From the NCBI GenBank assembly GCA_002946415.1, contig NJPS01000046.1:1364001-1428000 (forward strand): DNA of 64,000 nucleotides, read 5' to 3'. The notes below the pieces were generated by a model. That model made no database searches. It saw nothing but the letters and a program-made list of their open reading frames with translations, and was not told the origin of the DNA. The stretch's first letter is position 1. Each line of letters opens with the position of its first letter. A program made the position numbers and the translations under genes. The stretch comes from Rutstroemia sp. NJR-2017a BVV2 (lineage: Eukaryota; Ascomycota; Leotiomycetes; Helotiales; Rutstroemiaceae). Below, one piece after another: positions 46,942 to 60,395 of the stretch.

Positions 46942-49312
46942 ATGACCTCTAATCTCGATTTTTCGTCAGAAGGTCTGCTGGACCTATCTTTCGAGCAGCG
47001 TGACCCACGATATCAATTTACCAATATGGCTACACGTTCGACATGGCCGTTACCGTTGGATATGGCCTCAGGAGCTGCGGACGAACGAAGGGAGACATCG
47101 CCAGGGCATAATGGGAATCAACAGTACCAACCAGCACATCTTAGTTCGCCGACACTGTTAACAGACTGGCCGATACAGCCGCAATCTCACCAGCTGTCGC
47201 AATTCATTCAGGACAGTACCTTGATGGGACCGCAGTATACGTTCGGAAGTCCTTACCAAACTTCTCCTCTCGACTATGCTTTACCACCGATACCAACGAC
47301 GCAAGCGGCACTCGAAGCCAGTCTCCACATGGAAACTCCGTTCAATGGACTCGCGCAAACAGTAGAGGCGCAGGCGATGCAATGGCAGGATTGGCACGAA
47401 TTTGAGGCAGCGATGTACAATGGGAGTCATGGATTACCGAGCATCGGGCGTCAGAGTCTGGGTAGCAATTCACCAACGGGGACATATTTGGAGGTTCTGT
47501 CATTACCAAGTTCGAGTAGCGATAACGGATGGGCGACGGTAGATACGTATCCGGATTTCAACACATATCAACAGGCGCATAACGCAGCGATTTTCAACCC
47601 GGGACAGACATTACATCTCCGAACTCATTCCGATTCATCCGATGGAAACCAGACGATTGATTCTTTCGGCAGCTTCGAAGACTTATCCTCATATCCATAC
47701 TCACCTTATTCACCAGGATCTGACAGCTATTTGGATGTGACAGGTGGGCATCGCAATTGTTTTCATGGAGAAACTCATCATCACAATCACACTCATAGCC
47801 ACGACATCATCAGCCCCGCTGCTGCGGTCCCTCCCGTTCCTATCAAGGCCTCATCTTCCACCACCTCCAACCGAACTACCCCATCAAGTACCTCCTCTCC
47901 TCCCACCCGAAGAAATTCCGGGCCCAAGAAGAGCCCCACTGCCAAAGCCACTAAACCAGTAATTCGTCGCACACCGAATGGCAAGAAAGATGCCACCACC
48001 GAGAAGCGTGTTGGAAGAAGGCGTGGGCCATTATTACCTGAGCAGAGGAAACAAGCTAGCGAAATACGGAAGTTGAGAGCCTGCTTACGTTGCAAGTTCT
48101 TGAAGAAGACTTGTGATACTGGTGAGCCATGTGCTGGGTGTCAACCATCCCATGCTCGTTTGTGGCAAGTGCCCTGTACTCGTATTGATATCAAGGACAT
48201 TGGCTACTTCATGAAGGATTGGAAAGCGGATTACGAACGTCACGTGGGCCGTGGAGTATCAGTCTACAACATCAAGGGATTCTCTCAGAAGGAGGAGTTG
48301 CTCTGGATCACTCACGGATATGGATTCGCTCTTCCAATCATGGCCAGAGAAGTCTATGTTAGCGATGACAGTTGTTTCAACGTCGACTGGGTAGAGGCTG
48401 ACCACGAGGAGCCGATTGAGTTTGAGTCTCGCACAGAGCGCATGTCTGCTGGTTCTGAAGGAGTATCTAACGAAGCGCTTTCCGAGTATCTTGACAAGCA
48501 TATCGATGGACCATTCGAAGAATTCATCGACGAGTATTTCGAGGGCACTCCTTTCATCACCGATATCTTGAAGACTGCTCACCGCTACTACATGAAGGAG
48601 AAGGTCCCTGTTGTCCGCAAGGCCCTAAAACTCGTTCTTGCATACAATCTCACTCTGCATGTAACCATGGTTGAGCAGCGTGGGGATGAGCACCCAATGG
48701 AAGGTGTTATCGATGACGAGGAGTCCAAATACAATGGCAAGGTCATTGCCCCCGTCATGATCAACTTCCAAATCAAGTGTGCCTTAGCCGACATGTGGCG
48801 CGAATTGCAAAAGGAGATCCTCGAAGAGCTCTCTTCGCTCTACTCCAGCGTCTACAGCGGTGACCGTCTCAAGAACTGGCCGACAATTTTCATGCTCGCC
48901 TCCATCCTTCTTGCCGTTTGGGAAGAGATGCAATTCGACTGCCATTACCGTGTCCCCGATCAAGCTGCAGTGAACAAGTTCTGCACAGACATGGAGACAA
49001 CCCCAGTGGGTGTCATCGTCGGTCTTTTCCATGCCATCTCCCAAAAGCTTCCTGCCTTCACTGAGTGGGAGACCAGAAGACATGGGCAGCTTCTCAACAA
49101 TAATGTCGCTGTCTGCGAAGCCATGACCGAAATGAGGGGTCATGTTACGAAGCATGGTAAGCTCTCATACCTTTTTACTCCCACGCTTTCATCTACTAAC
49201 AGTCCGTTTAGAATCCTATCTCCGAACTCGACCTGATGCGAAATTTGACCGAAGAGACTTCGACTGCTTGTCTAACAAGTTCCTCTCTAAGCTCGTCATC
49301 CGCGCCAACTGA
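46942..49312 (+). CDS. Zn(II)2Cys6 transcription factor
   Basis: A putative fungal zinc-cluster DNA-binding regulator of unknown target. Two exons, 46942-49156 and 49212-49312, give 771 aa. Residues 1-370 are Ser/Pro/Gln-rich with a His-rich patch (HGETHHHNHTHSHD near 275). A basic stretch (EKRVGRRRGPLLPEQRKQ) precedes the cluster: Cys381-x2-Cys384-x6-Cys391-x5-Cys397-x2-Cys400-x11-Cys412. The last spacing is longer than the usual six to nine. The zinc cluster sits in the middle of the protein instead of near the N-terminus, and a long conserved-looking region follows (WKADYERH, ITHGYGFALPIMAREVYV, EYFEGTPFI) up to the C-terminus. The final intron replaces a run-on frame by the ending LSNKFLSKLVIRAN. 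I recognise the layout from Pezizomycotina proteins but no named member. Confidence 0.88.
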
Positions 49313-50600
49313 ATCGTCCTCATCTCCTTATTGCAAATATATCATTTTACATACCCGCCTTGCATAATCGACTGTACAAAAGCAGCGATGCTGCTAATGA
49401 ACGGAGGGACCATTTTAGTGATTTTGCTATTTTATATTTCGATACTTTCCTTTGTCTGACTTTCCTTACTATTTTCCATGCCTGTCTAAAGAGGGGGGCC
49501 TACTCTGAGCGGATTCTGTTTTTGGATTTTTTGGATTTGGAATTTTTCCTTTTTATTCAACAGCATAGCGATTTTCGATCTTGAAACAGTCATTTACGAC
49601 CTACACGGAAACTTACGACATGTCAGGACTTGTATGATCACAGACCTTACGAAGATCATGGAATTTAACGTTTTACGGACTTATGTTTTTTATTTTACAT
49701 ATGATTTTTCACCTTACCTTTACTGCTGGAAAATCAAACTCTTTGCTAGTTTTTTGACAGATTCATTTTGATGATGGGATATGAGACAGCATCATTCATG
49801 AAAGAAAGTCTGCAGAAGGCGTTGTTGTGTTTTGGAGAAGAAAAAAAAGAGAGAGATCATCAACTGCCGATCTTTATGAGAAAGAAAGAAAGGAGCATGC
49901 GCGCTTTTGGGCATTGTTGTTGTCGTTGGTGTTGTTGTTATTGCGGGGGGTGCAGATGGAAGACCGATATAGTGCGAACGAATTGACTTGATACTGCTGC
50001 ATTCGATGAATAGGAATAGTAGTTTAGTTACCTGGTAGTTGGGAAAATGGAATCGGATTATGTACACGATGCATTTATTCATTCATTCATTGATATATGA
50101 GATACGTAGATGCCCAAAAAAAGCCACTTGTTTAACTTGTAAAGATTTCAACATCTTCCTTCTTCAATGTCTGTCTTAATTTCAATGAATTGGATTGGAT
50201 TGAATCAACTGAAGTGATTTTCCTTCTCTCTCACTCGCGCAATCATCACCGTTTCTCAGTACATGCATGCATATATGCATTCCCCATTTATCCATATACA
50301 AATACATCTCGGCGAGCGATGCGGTGAAGTCTCGGGAAGTAATAGCCGCAGCGCGCAGGTATGGCACCTCAGCTCTCGCTGACCAAAGAAAAAAAGAAGA
50401 AATTTGCCGGTAAACGAACGAACGCCACCGACCTTGTCTCCGTCCATGCAAACGGTCAGAAGAAAAGCTTTTTTTGGTTTGGGGAAAAACTGCTGTCAGC
50501 AGATGACCATACTCCGGGTCATCAATCAATACATGGAAACGGCACTGGATGGTACGATACTACCCACCTTTTGCACAATATACACACGTGGAGGGAAATA

Positions 50601-50626
50601 TGTGTGTCTGTGTGTGTGTGTGTGTA
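50601..50626. repeat. (TG)n microsatellite
   Basis: A short TG dinucleotide run with one interruption (TGTGTGTCTGTGTG and so on) in non-coding DNA. Confidence 0.85.
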
Positions 50627-50704
50627 TGGTAATCCATATCACCCAGGAAGAAGGTTCTTGTTGCGAGAGTGTGCTTGCGTCTGTTATCTATCCCATCCAG
50701 CCGA

Positions 50705-50726
50705 CTGATTGATTGATTGATTGATT
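50705..50726. repeat. (TGAT)5 microsatellite
   Basis: Five perfect TGAT units plus a partial unit in non-coding DNA, 79 bases after the TG run. Confidence 0.85.
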
Positions 50727-52296
50727 GCATCCCATGCTGCACCCCCCACGAGGAGATGTGGGATGGGTGTCCAAATATCCTTGTCGCCAGCGATAACGTC
50801 TTTTTCCCGACATATCTTAGACCTGGGGTTAGGTTGGCACGTTGAGTTTGGAAAAAGGGACGGCTCGCTTTTGCTTTTACAGTGCGTGCGAATGTAGTGA
50901 GCGTTTGTATGTGCGGGAAAGGAAGATATAATGTTATTACTGGCTCTGTAAAATGTAGAGACGGCTTTGTTCTGAAGCAGATATTTGAACCACTGTAAAG
51001 CAAACGTTCAGGTTAAATTCTGACGATATTTCACAGCTTCGATCACTTTACGAATCTACTTTTCTAGGTATTACAATTCTAGGGGTAAAGGAAGAAGTAT
51101 GGGAATCGAAGATATCGTAGACATCGTAGGTAGTCATCTAGAATCTAGAAAACGGATAAGATTTCTGGTTGTGATACTGCGGAACTTGGGGATTTCCTTG
51201 CTTTTTGCCTTACTGAGCGTGCATAGGAGCAGCCATCGCATGAGTACCTGAAGGAGTGAGCTGTTTTGAAACTTAGCATGTCTCGCGCATGGACGGCCAT
51301 CGATTGGAAATGAAAGGGCGATGTTATGCAGTGACAGCTGGACGATACTCGTCGGAGCAGGTACCGAGTTGTAAAGCAAAAGCAATGGCGATAGTTCGAT
51401 GATGGAATCCTGCTCCGCAATCCGAGACAAGGAGGCGAACTGTGTACAGAGGTACTTGTAACGAGGTGGCTACTATTCCACAGCGATGAGCAGGATGGAA
51501 AGAAGAGGCTGGAGAAGTGGATGGGCTGGCATGGAATTATTGAGTGATGTCGGTCGATGATTCAGTGCGAAGGCGGGGTCGGCCGTATGCTAAACCCGGT
51601 TGGGAATCCGTGATGCGATAACGGTGTTAGGGAGCATCTGGCCTTGAAAGAAAGGGACTGTTCGGCTGATGGCTTGCGGTGTTGTGCTCCGAAAGCAAAC
51701 TCTGAGCGATGCGCGAATCCATCGGGACAGAGGCAGATTAATAATTATCGTAGCGACGGAAGTACTCGTAAGGAAAATGTCGGCTTCTGAGGAAAAAGAA
51801 ATTTCCAGCGAAATCCGGAGTCGCCTTGAAGCTTCACTGCACTGCACTTCACTTCCCTTCCCTTCACTTCAGCCTTGACGTACGGATCTCCCGTACCAGA
51901 CCAGTGACGATTACTCATGGTTGACTCGCGCCTTCCAGCTTGTTCCATATGACCCCATAGTCTGGACTTTATGGCGTATGGTGTATGGCGGTGGGAGGAA
52001 GGCGCAGCCAAACTGCACCCAGGAGTTGGTGCCTCGCCCTCTGATTCACTCAAGTCGCTAGTAGGTTACGTCTAAGAGAGGTGGCGCTAAGCGATAAGGC
52101 TCGCTCATTCCAAAGGGAACGCCGGACCAGAAGGGTACTTAAGGCTCTCCATCTCTCCTCCATCAACCTTTTCCTTTCTTCCATCATACAACCTCCATCA
52201 AACAAGTTCCTCATCGACTTCTCTACCTTGGTCTTTCAATTCATCTAATAAACATCTACATCTTCAAAGGAAATTAATCCTACAACCGAAGCAATC

Positions 52297-53377
<1,081 letters not shown>

Positions 53378-53962
53378 ATTCTCTTCTTTTTGCACATAAC
53401 TTGAGGCGTTTTCGGATATAACGTGGTCCGATGGTGTTATGGGAATGGTACATAGGTAGTCATCATGGTGCACTAGAATGTGCAGCCTGGATTCGAGAAT
53501 AGTCAATACATTTATTTTGACATCTTATATATTACGTTCTTGATTTGCATATGTGACTTGCGTGAATACGACTTAAACGGGCATATCCCCAGAAAATGAG
53601 CATTTCGTAATCCTGAAGTGACGGAATTGAACCCACATAGCCTTATGACCCCCACCTTCATACTGTAGTGCGAGGCTGCAGCCGCAAAAATAAATTCCAC
53701 ACTCAACGTCTTCCTCGAAAACTGATCCATTCTGCCCATTTTTATTTATTACTATCAGCATCTGCGACGTCAAATTGCGCGTCTTCCGTTTTCGTAGACA
53801 GTTTCTTTTTCCATCCAAGGCATTATTAATTGCCATCCATTCTTTTGCCACAAAGTGTGCCCCGCAAATCCCTACGAGCATATATCGCGACCCTGCGCAC
53901 TACAACCAACCCGCCACGATTACCATCTATCGACTTTGTCAACTATGCACAAATAAGGAAGC
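53378..53962. other. Spacer between polyubiquitin and ETP1-like gene
   Basis: A 585-base interval with the 3 prime end of polyubiquitin and the promoter of the next plus-strand gene. No gene or repeat is seen. Confidence 0.6.
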
Positions 53963-56306
53963 ATGCCCTCTTATTTCTATCATCTGAAATTCGAATTATA
54001 TCCTTTACCCAGCACCGACCCCGCGAGCATATCGAAAGAAGATACAGAGCGCGAGATTTGGCTTCCGTCTGAGAAAGCGGATATTTTTGGATCGAATAAA
54101 GGGACCACTGAGTGGCCGAGGCATAGAGCTATCTCGTGGAATTCAGGTAGGAGGAAAGGTGGCGATCAGAGCTCGTCTGCTGCTTCGACGGAACAGAATA
54201 AAGGGACAGGGGAAGACGAGACACAACTTGGAGGAGGGGCAAACGGAGCTGCGATTAGCGGCGCACTTTCTGGCGGAGCAAGAGGACACACCAGACACGT
54301 TTCGCGCAGTAGCACGAAGGAGCCCGAGGTGATACTACCGAGCTTGGAGCTAGTAGGCCAGACGAGGAATCTACATATTGCGAGGGGGGATTGGAGGTTT
54401 GGGAGAGTGCGGGTCGAGAGTCTGGATATGGATGGGTCGGGGCAGATTGCTAGAGGGTTGGGAGGTGCAAATGCTGCGTCAGGCATGAATGCGGGGTTGG
54501 CTGCGGGAGGTCGCGTTACCAAGGCAAGGTATGAAGAGATTAAGAGCTCAAATGGTTCTCCAAATAACGGGTTGGATCTGAGAAATACGGAGGTAGGGTG
54601 GGGAGTGGTACATTTGTATAGGGAGGGAGAGGAAACACCAGGTCTGGTAGGAGTGGAGGTTTATAATTCGGAGACTGCGGCAAGGTCTGTGAATGGATCG
54701 GGGAGCATTGCGGGATCTAGCGCGAAGGATGAGCAGGGCCAGACTGCTGCAGATGATTGCACGATTGTCTGTATACCTGCTGTGCCGAGCTACCTGACGC
54801 CAAGAGATTTCTTGGGGTTTGTAGGAGAGAAAACCAGAGAGGAGGTTAGCCACTTCAGGATGGTTATGACCGGAAGGATGAATAGGTATCTGGTGCTCAT
54901 GAAGTTCCGGGATGGGAATGTTGCGAGGAAGTGGAGGGCTGCGTGGGATGGCAAGGTATTTAATACTATGGAGGTCTGTTCATCGTCCAAGATCAATCTT
55001 GACTGTTCTCAAGCTAACAATATCTTAACAGCCCGAAACATGCCATGCTGTATTCATCAAGTCGATCACATTTCAAACACCTGCCTCCTCCCGAACGAAT
55101 ACGAGTTTTCCAGAGCTTTCCCATGATCCGTTCACGCCATCGCCGCCAACCCCTAACCATCTCAAACCATTTCCGCCACCTACGCCTAGTCTCATCGAAC
55201 TACCCACTTGCCCTGTCTGTCTGGAAAGAATGGACGATACAACAGGTCTTCTGACAATCCTCTGTCAACATGTCTTCCATTGTGATTGTCTTCAGAAATG
55301 GAGTGGGACCGGCTGCCCTGTATGCCGTCACACGAATCCCTCCCTAGCACTAGATTCACAATCTTCAGGTTCCACCTACGACCCTGAGAACCCTCCATTC
55401 GGCAGCGGCGAAGCTTCTCTATGCAGTGTCTGCGATTGCGCCGATGATCTATGGATCTGTCTCATCTGCGGCAATGTCGGCTGTGGACGCTACAAAGGCG
55501 GCCATGCCAAAGAGCACTGGAAAGAATGCGCACACAACTTCGCTCTCGAAATCGAAACCCAACACGTATGGGACTACGCCAGCGACGCGTGGGTCCATCG
55601 ACTTATCCGCGGCAAGGGCGATAGCAAAGTCATCGAACTCCCCTCATCACGCACCCGCGGCAACGGTCTTGCGCCAGGCGACACCCCGGACGACCGGGAA
55701 ATGGTGCCGCGCGAGAAACTAGAAAACGCCGGCCTGGAATTCACCCACCTCCTCACCTCACAACTCGAGTCCCAAAGAGTCTACTTCGAAGACATGGTCA
55801 GCAAAGTCGCCTCCAAAGCCAGCGCCGCCTCTAGCGCCGCCGCATCCGCCAGCCGCAGTGCCGAGGATGCGCTCTCCCAGCTGCGGACTCTACAGCTCGA
55901 ACACAAGCGCCTCATCGCAGACGTGATACCGAACTTAGAAAAAGACCTCGAGCGGGAGAAGAAGCGGGCGGAGAAGAGCGCGGAGATCGCGCGCGGGCTG
56001 GGGAAGAGTCTGCGGGAGGAGAAGAAGGTGAGCGAGGGGTTGATGGAGCGCATTGGGTTTCTGAATGAGAGGGTCGAGGGCGCGCAGAGGGAGATGAAGG
56101 AGGTAAAGGAGGAGTGCGAGGAGTTGAGGGAGGCGAATCGCGATTTGATGGTTATGGTTAGTGGGAGGGAGAGGATCAGGGAGATGGAGGAGCGGGGGGA
56201 GTTGGAGGTTGGGGAGGCGAGTGAGGCGGGGGTTAGTGTGCCGGTTGTGGGACAGGGACAGGGGGAGGGGAAGGGGGGGAAGAAGAAGGGGAAGGGGAGG
56301 AAATAG
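53963..56306 (+). CDS. etp1: BRAP2/ETP1-type RING and ZnF-UBP protein
   Basis: A cytoplasmic ubiquitin-binding E3-like protein, the counterpart of human BRAP (IMP) and yeast Etp1, which acts in ethanol response and protein turnover. Exons 53963-54973 and 55032-56306 give 761 aa. Residues 1-270 are variable. The BRAP2 RRM-like domain spans about 275-360 (CTIVCIPAVPSYLTPRDFLGFVG, then YLVLMKFRDGNVARKW and ETCHAVFIKSITF across the splice). A RING of H2 type lies at about 397-436 (CPVC, CQHVFHCDC, CPVC). A ZnF-UBP at about 468-530 (CSVC, CLICGNVGCGRY, H..H) binds free ubiquitin C-termini. Residues 580-725 are a long coiled coil (EKDLEREKKRAEKSAEI), and the end is a Gly/Lys run. The donor GTCTGT is non-standard, but the joined frame restores the conserved domain. 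It follows directly after polyubiquitin. Confidence 0.92.
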
Positions 56307-56836
56307 AGTGGTGGGTGGTGTAGTGGAGTTGGTGAAGGCGTTTCGGGGTGGTTTCTGTGAAGGGTTTTCTGTGGCTTGTCTTGGCTCGGATTGGGCAGAT
56401 CTGCATTACAGTGGTTTTGGTTTTGGTTGGGGTGTTAGGTTAGGTTGGCTTGGGAATACCAAAAATGAATATATAGTTATGCTTTTTGCTCTCATTTCCC
56501 GCCTTTCTATCTATCTTGTGATGCACACAATGACAATGACTTATAGATTCATCAATTCAGTACAGAGTTGTTAAAGGGACACGCACAGGTACGATGAGCT
56601 CAACGGCCATTAAACAACAATCACAGTAGACGTGAACTAGGAATGATATAATGCTTGACTTGATTGTTTCACTAAGACACAAAAAGGAGATGTGGTATTC
56701 CTTGTACGCCCCCGCTCCTCTAACAAAAAGAACCAGCCAGACTAGACTCTTGTCACTCCTGCAAATGCTCCTTCCATACCGTACCGTGCCGTCTACCGGA
56801 AAGACCAAATAAATGGAAACTGTGTGTAGTTTAGAT
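56307..56836. other. Spacer between convergent genes
   Basis: A 530-base interval between the stop codons of the ETP1-like gene and the acyltransferase gene, T-rich in its centre. It should hold both 3 prime untranslated regions. No gene is seen. Confidence 0.6.
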
Positions 56837-59218
56837 CTAGACCTGTTTTCTATCATCCTCATCACTACTCAGCGCAACATCATCCCCATCTTTCGCTGCC
56901 TCGGCCTCGCTCTTCCTTCGTCGCATCTGCCCGCGCTCCTTCATCGCGCCGCGGATCTTCATGCTCACTTCGTCGAAACTGGCTTTGGAGTCGAGCGCGC
57001 TGAAGCCTTTGAGTGGGAACCCGGATGAGCCTATGGCGCCGCCGCTGCTGCTGCTGCGGCTTTCGCTGCGCGAGGGAGGACGCGTGGCGAAGAGTGCGAT
57101 GTTGCCTAGGTTGCCGAAGGATTCGTTGCGTGGGAGCGTTCCGTTCATGGCGGAACCGCCGCCGATCGATGCACCGGCTGTCTGGCTGCGGCGGATCGCG
57201 GGTGGGGAGTCGAGCTCGGAGAGGCCGGATTGGTTACTGTCTCTGCGTCGGATGCCGCTTTGGCTAGGTGAGGTAGGTGTTCTGATGCCATTGCGGCTGA
57301 AAGGATCAGCTACGATGCGAGAAGCGTCGAAGTCGGGGAATAGCTCTGGGCCGAGGGTGTTGATGACTTCGGTGACTTGCGCGCTCAACTGGGCTCTACG
57401 CTCTCGGAGTTTGTAGATGACGTTGCTGGAAGCGGGGTTGAGGGATACGATTAGAGGGCGCAATGATTTGGCAATGTCCATGCCCACCTCTCCAAAGCGA
57501 AGGGCGGCGAATGTAATTGCAGGGAAGATGATATAGCCAGAGACGAAGACCGCCCAGAGAGGTACCCAATCAGGCATGTGCCCTTGGACCCTGTTTCTGT
57601 ATGTCCATATCGCAAGACCGATGGTGTAAAAATTGTATAAGACCGGAGCAAATGCAAGAGCAACCAGTAACTTCCATGTGGCCATGACATCGCGTCCTTG
57701 GAGCTTGACGGTGGATGCTGCTAACGCTTGTCGAGACTTCTTGATACTGATTATTTTCGAGGCCACGAAAACCGGGGCGAATAAAACCAATCCGGGGATC
57801 ACACCAAGGGATAGAACCGCAAGCTTGCCGAGACGGTAGAAGAGAAGGGCAATGACTTTTGGGATAGAAAATTTGGCGTATTCGATTTGGTGATCTCGTA
57901 GATTCATATATCGTAACTGCTTATTGTAGTCAAGAACGGACTTCTTCAGCGCAACAATTCTTGGGTCGTCTTTGTAATGAGTATATCCCTTGACCAATCT
58001 ACGGTTCAGTTCCACTACCATTGGTAGGGGCAACTTCTTGCCAGTTGGGTTGTAAAGTCTTCGGACGGCTTGGATAAGCATCAGAGTGTCATAATCAGGA
58101 CTTGTGACAGTGACAGCAACAAGAGCTTGATATATAGTATCCAACAATTGACTAACGGCCTCTCTTCGCTCCCCACTCTTATATAGTTCGACAAGTTCTT
58201 TTGGGATTTCCAAGGGGTTACCAAACTCAACTACAGCCCTAGAGCGGAATTTGTGAGCATGGAAATAGTTCATGCCACAAGGTACAATTTTTAGTCCACT
58301 GTCTGGGTTTGCTGCCAAAGATCCAAGTGCCATGATAGCCACACCAGCTTTTAATGGAAGAAGTTCGGTTCTGTCGTGGCTGCCACCCTCTGGGAAGATT
58401 CCTACAGCACCGCCCTGGCTAAGACGATCAAAGACCGCATCGTATACTTGCGTTTGGTCCACTTTCGGGGCTGCTTTATATTTCGTCCCCTCGAAGCCCT
58501 CCTTCGTACCCTTAACAGATTCGTTCTTGAATTTTCCATTCTCGTCGACATCGTCTCGTCCAGTTAATTGCGTCAAAGCGATACGACCCTTGAACGGCTT
58601 CTTTAACCTCAGCTCCTCTGCGCTGATCACTTCCGCGATTTCAGCATTGCCAGGCGTTGTTCCCTCAACCCTAGGCAGAACCAACAATCCGCCAACTTGT
58701 ATCTCGCTGCTGTCGAACTTCGTACCAATTCCTCGTACCAGAAGTGGATCGTTGACGGGATCAGGAAGGTATATAGTGCCGGATCCAGGCTTAACCATAT
58801 CAAGAGCTCGCCCGACTGGGACTGCGCCAACTTTGCGCGCAAACCATCCCACGATGAATTGGCCCATGGATTTTGCGGCGATAAGAAAAGCGACACGGCG
58901 ATGACATTCGTTACGAAGTGTGCGCATCAGGATAAGGGGATCGACAAACTAAAAATATTCGTCAGTGCCAACTCCCTAAAAGCACATGTAAAAGAAATCG
59001 GCGCATACCTGATTCGCATGCGGGGCAGCGACGAAAATCACAGGTCCTCTTCGTGGGACTTTCCATGATCCTCTTGGGTGAACTTCTCTGAAGAAGAGGT
59101 CTACCAGGATTGAAAAGGTCCATAAAAACACATCGTAGATCCAGTTGGTCATTGGGAATTCCTCCTTGTGCTTGGCCTTTTGAGGCATGTGCTCATGCAC
59201 CTGCTGCTCGTTCGCCAT
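56837..59218 (-). CDS. Glycerol-3-phosphate O-acyltransferase (SCT1/GPT2 type)
   Basis: An endoplasmic reticulum membrane enzyme that acylates glycerol-3-phosphate (and dihydroxyacetone phosphate in yeast), the first step of phospholipid and triacylglycerol synthesis. Exons on the minus strand, 59009-59218 and 56837-58948, give 773 aa, close to yeast Sct1/Gpt2. The acyltransferase block I reads His-Ala-Asn-Gln-Phe-Val-Asp (about residues 67-73) and is cut by the intron between Gln and Phe. Block III FPEGGSHDR lies near 255. A membrane segment is seen near the N-terminus (WIYDVFLWTFSILVDLFF), and three more after residue 440 (LSLGVIPGLVLFAPVF, LLVALAFAPVLYNFYT, LWAVFVSGYIIFPAITF). The C-terminal 150 residues are Ser/Arg-rich and likely phosphorylated, as in yeast. 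MANEQQ was chosen as start, since no ATG lies further upstream in frame. Confidence 0.95.
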
Positions 59219-60395
59219 AATGAAAGATGGTATTGTTGAAAATCCCAAGATGATAATGATGGACGGATGTCTAGACAGATGGAGGAGAGAATATAGAATG
59301 AGCTAACTGCCTTGGACAGTTGAGCACAAGGGCCGCTATAGTTATACAATTATCGACCCAGGTACTAGCTAGATTTGCTCGACCACAGCTCCCGGCGATT
59401 CCTTCGCTTTCGATTGTTAGTCACGGCGCGCTGGATGCAGAACTTTCTCTCAGTAAATGCACGCTTCCATCAACGTAATAAGGTCTTCCGAGAGACCAGG
59501 AGTCATGTCGATCGAGATAATGTTGGCTGGCTCAATGACGTTGAGGGTTGGGAAGAGGAATATTTTCGGTGGGGTGAGAGCGAGCTGATTATTTACTGTT
59601 TGATGATGCAGTAAGTGCATTTTTTGCTCAACCCACGCTTCACGGGACCGGATTAAAATTCCTCGCCGGTTACCGTACCGGAAGCAAACTCACACTTACT
59701 AAGCAACGATAAGAAGACCGATAAGGACCAGCAAGCCGGTACATACAAATGGATACTTTCATGTCACTGTCCAGGTCCCTGGTGTACTCCAACAGGATTC
59801 TGTATGCATGGCCCGAGGTAAAGTATCACGCCAAGCGGGAGCGAAGAAACAGTGAGCAGGAAGTTGGATATGTGATTGGCCTCGCTCTGTTGGACACTCT
59901 GTTGGGCAGGGCAGGCCAATGATTTACATATGCAGGACGGCCTCAACAGCCGTATGCAGCCTGTAGGTAGGGAGGAGGCTCAGTATCCGTTGCAGGTCAG
60001 AGGAATGCACTCTTAATAGCTATATCTTCATTCATGACCCGCTAAGTTACAATTATGGAGAGGTAACTTGCGGAGTTATCTAGATGGATCCGCACAATCT
60101 TCTTGTACTCAGCACTCACGTGCACCCAGATGTCGACCCAACAAGGGACCAACCAGCGCTTGTATTGTTAACTTTCTATCTCGAAACCTTCCTGGCGTCT
60201 TGTACATAATATTCCAATCCTATGTTCCCGAATGGATGCACTTCTGTACCCACCGCTTCGCTGTCTCGTGGAGCCGGGGCGCTTAGGGGTTGGAGATTCA
60301 ACCTAGTCGGGCTTTAAGAGGAAGCAACGACATTATGCTACCATATGCTACCAAGAAATTACAACAACTAGCAAATTTTCAAAAAGATATCGAAA
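59219..60395. promoter_or_regulatory. Divergent intergenic region between acyltransferase and ERG27 genes
   Basis: The two genes, both of lipid or sterol synthesis, diverge from this 1.2-kb interval, so it contains both promoters. No gene is supported. I could not identify a specific regulatory site such as a sterol response element with confidence. Confidence 0.5.

Larger units (their letters stand above)
49313..52296. other. Intergenic region before polyubiquitin
   Basis: No supported gene in about 3 kb. It contains a TG run (50601-50626), a TGAT run (50705-50726) and a CT-rich segment (51835-51875). The last 200 bases, with pyrimidine-rich tracts (52150-52200), are the likely promoter and leader of the polyubiquitin gene. 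Confidence 0.55.
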
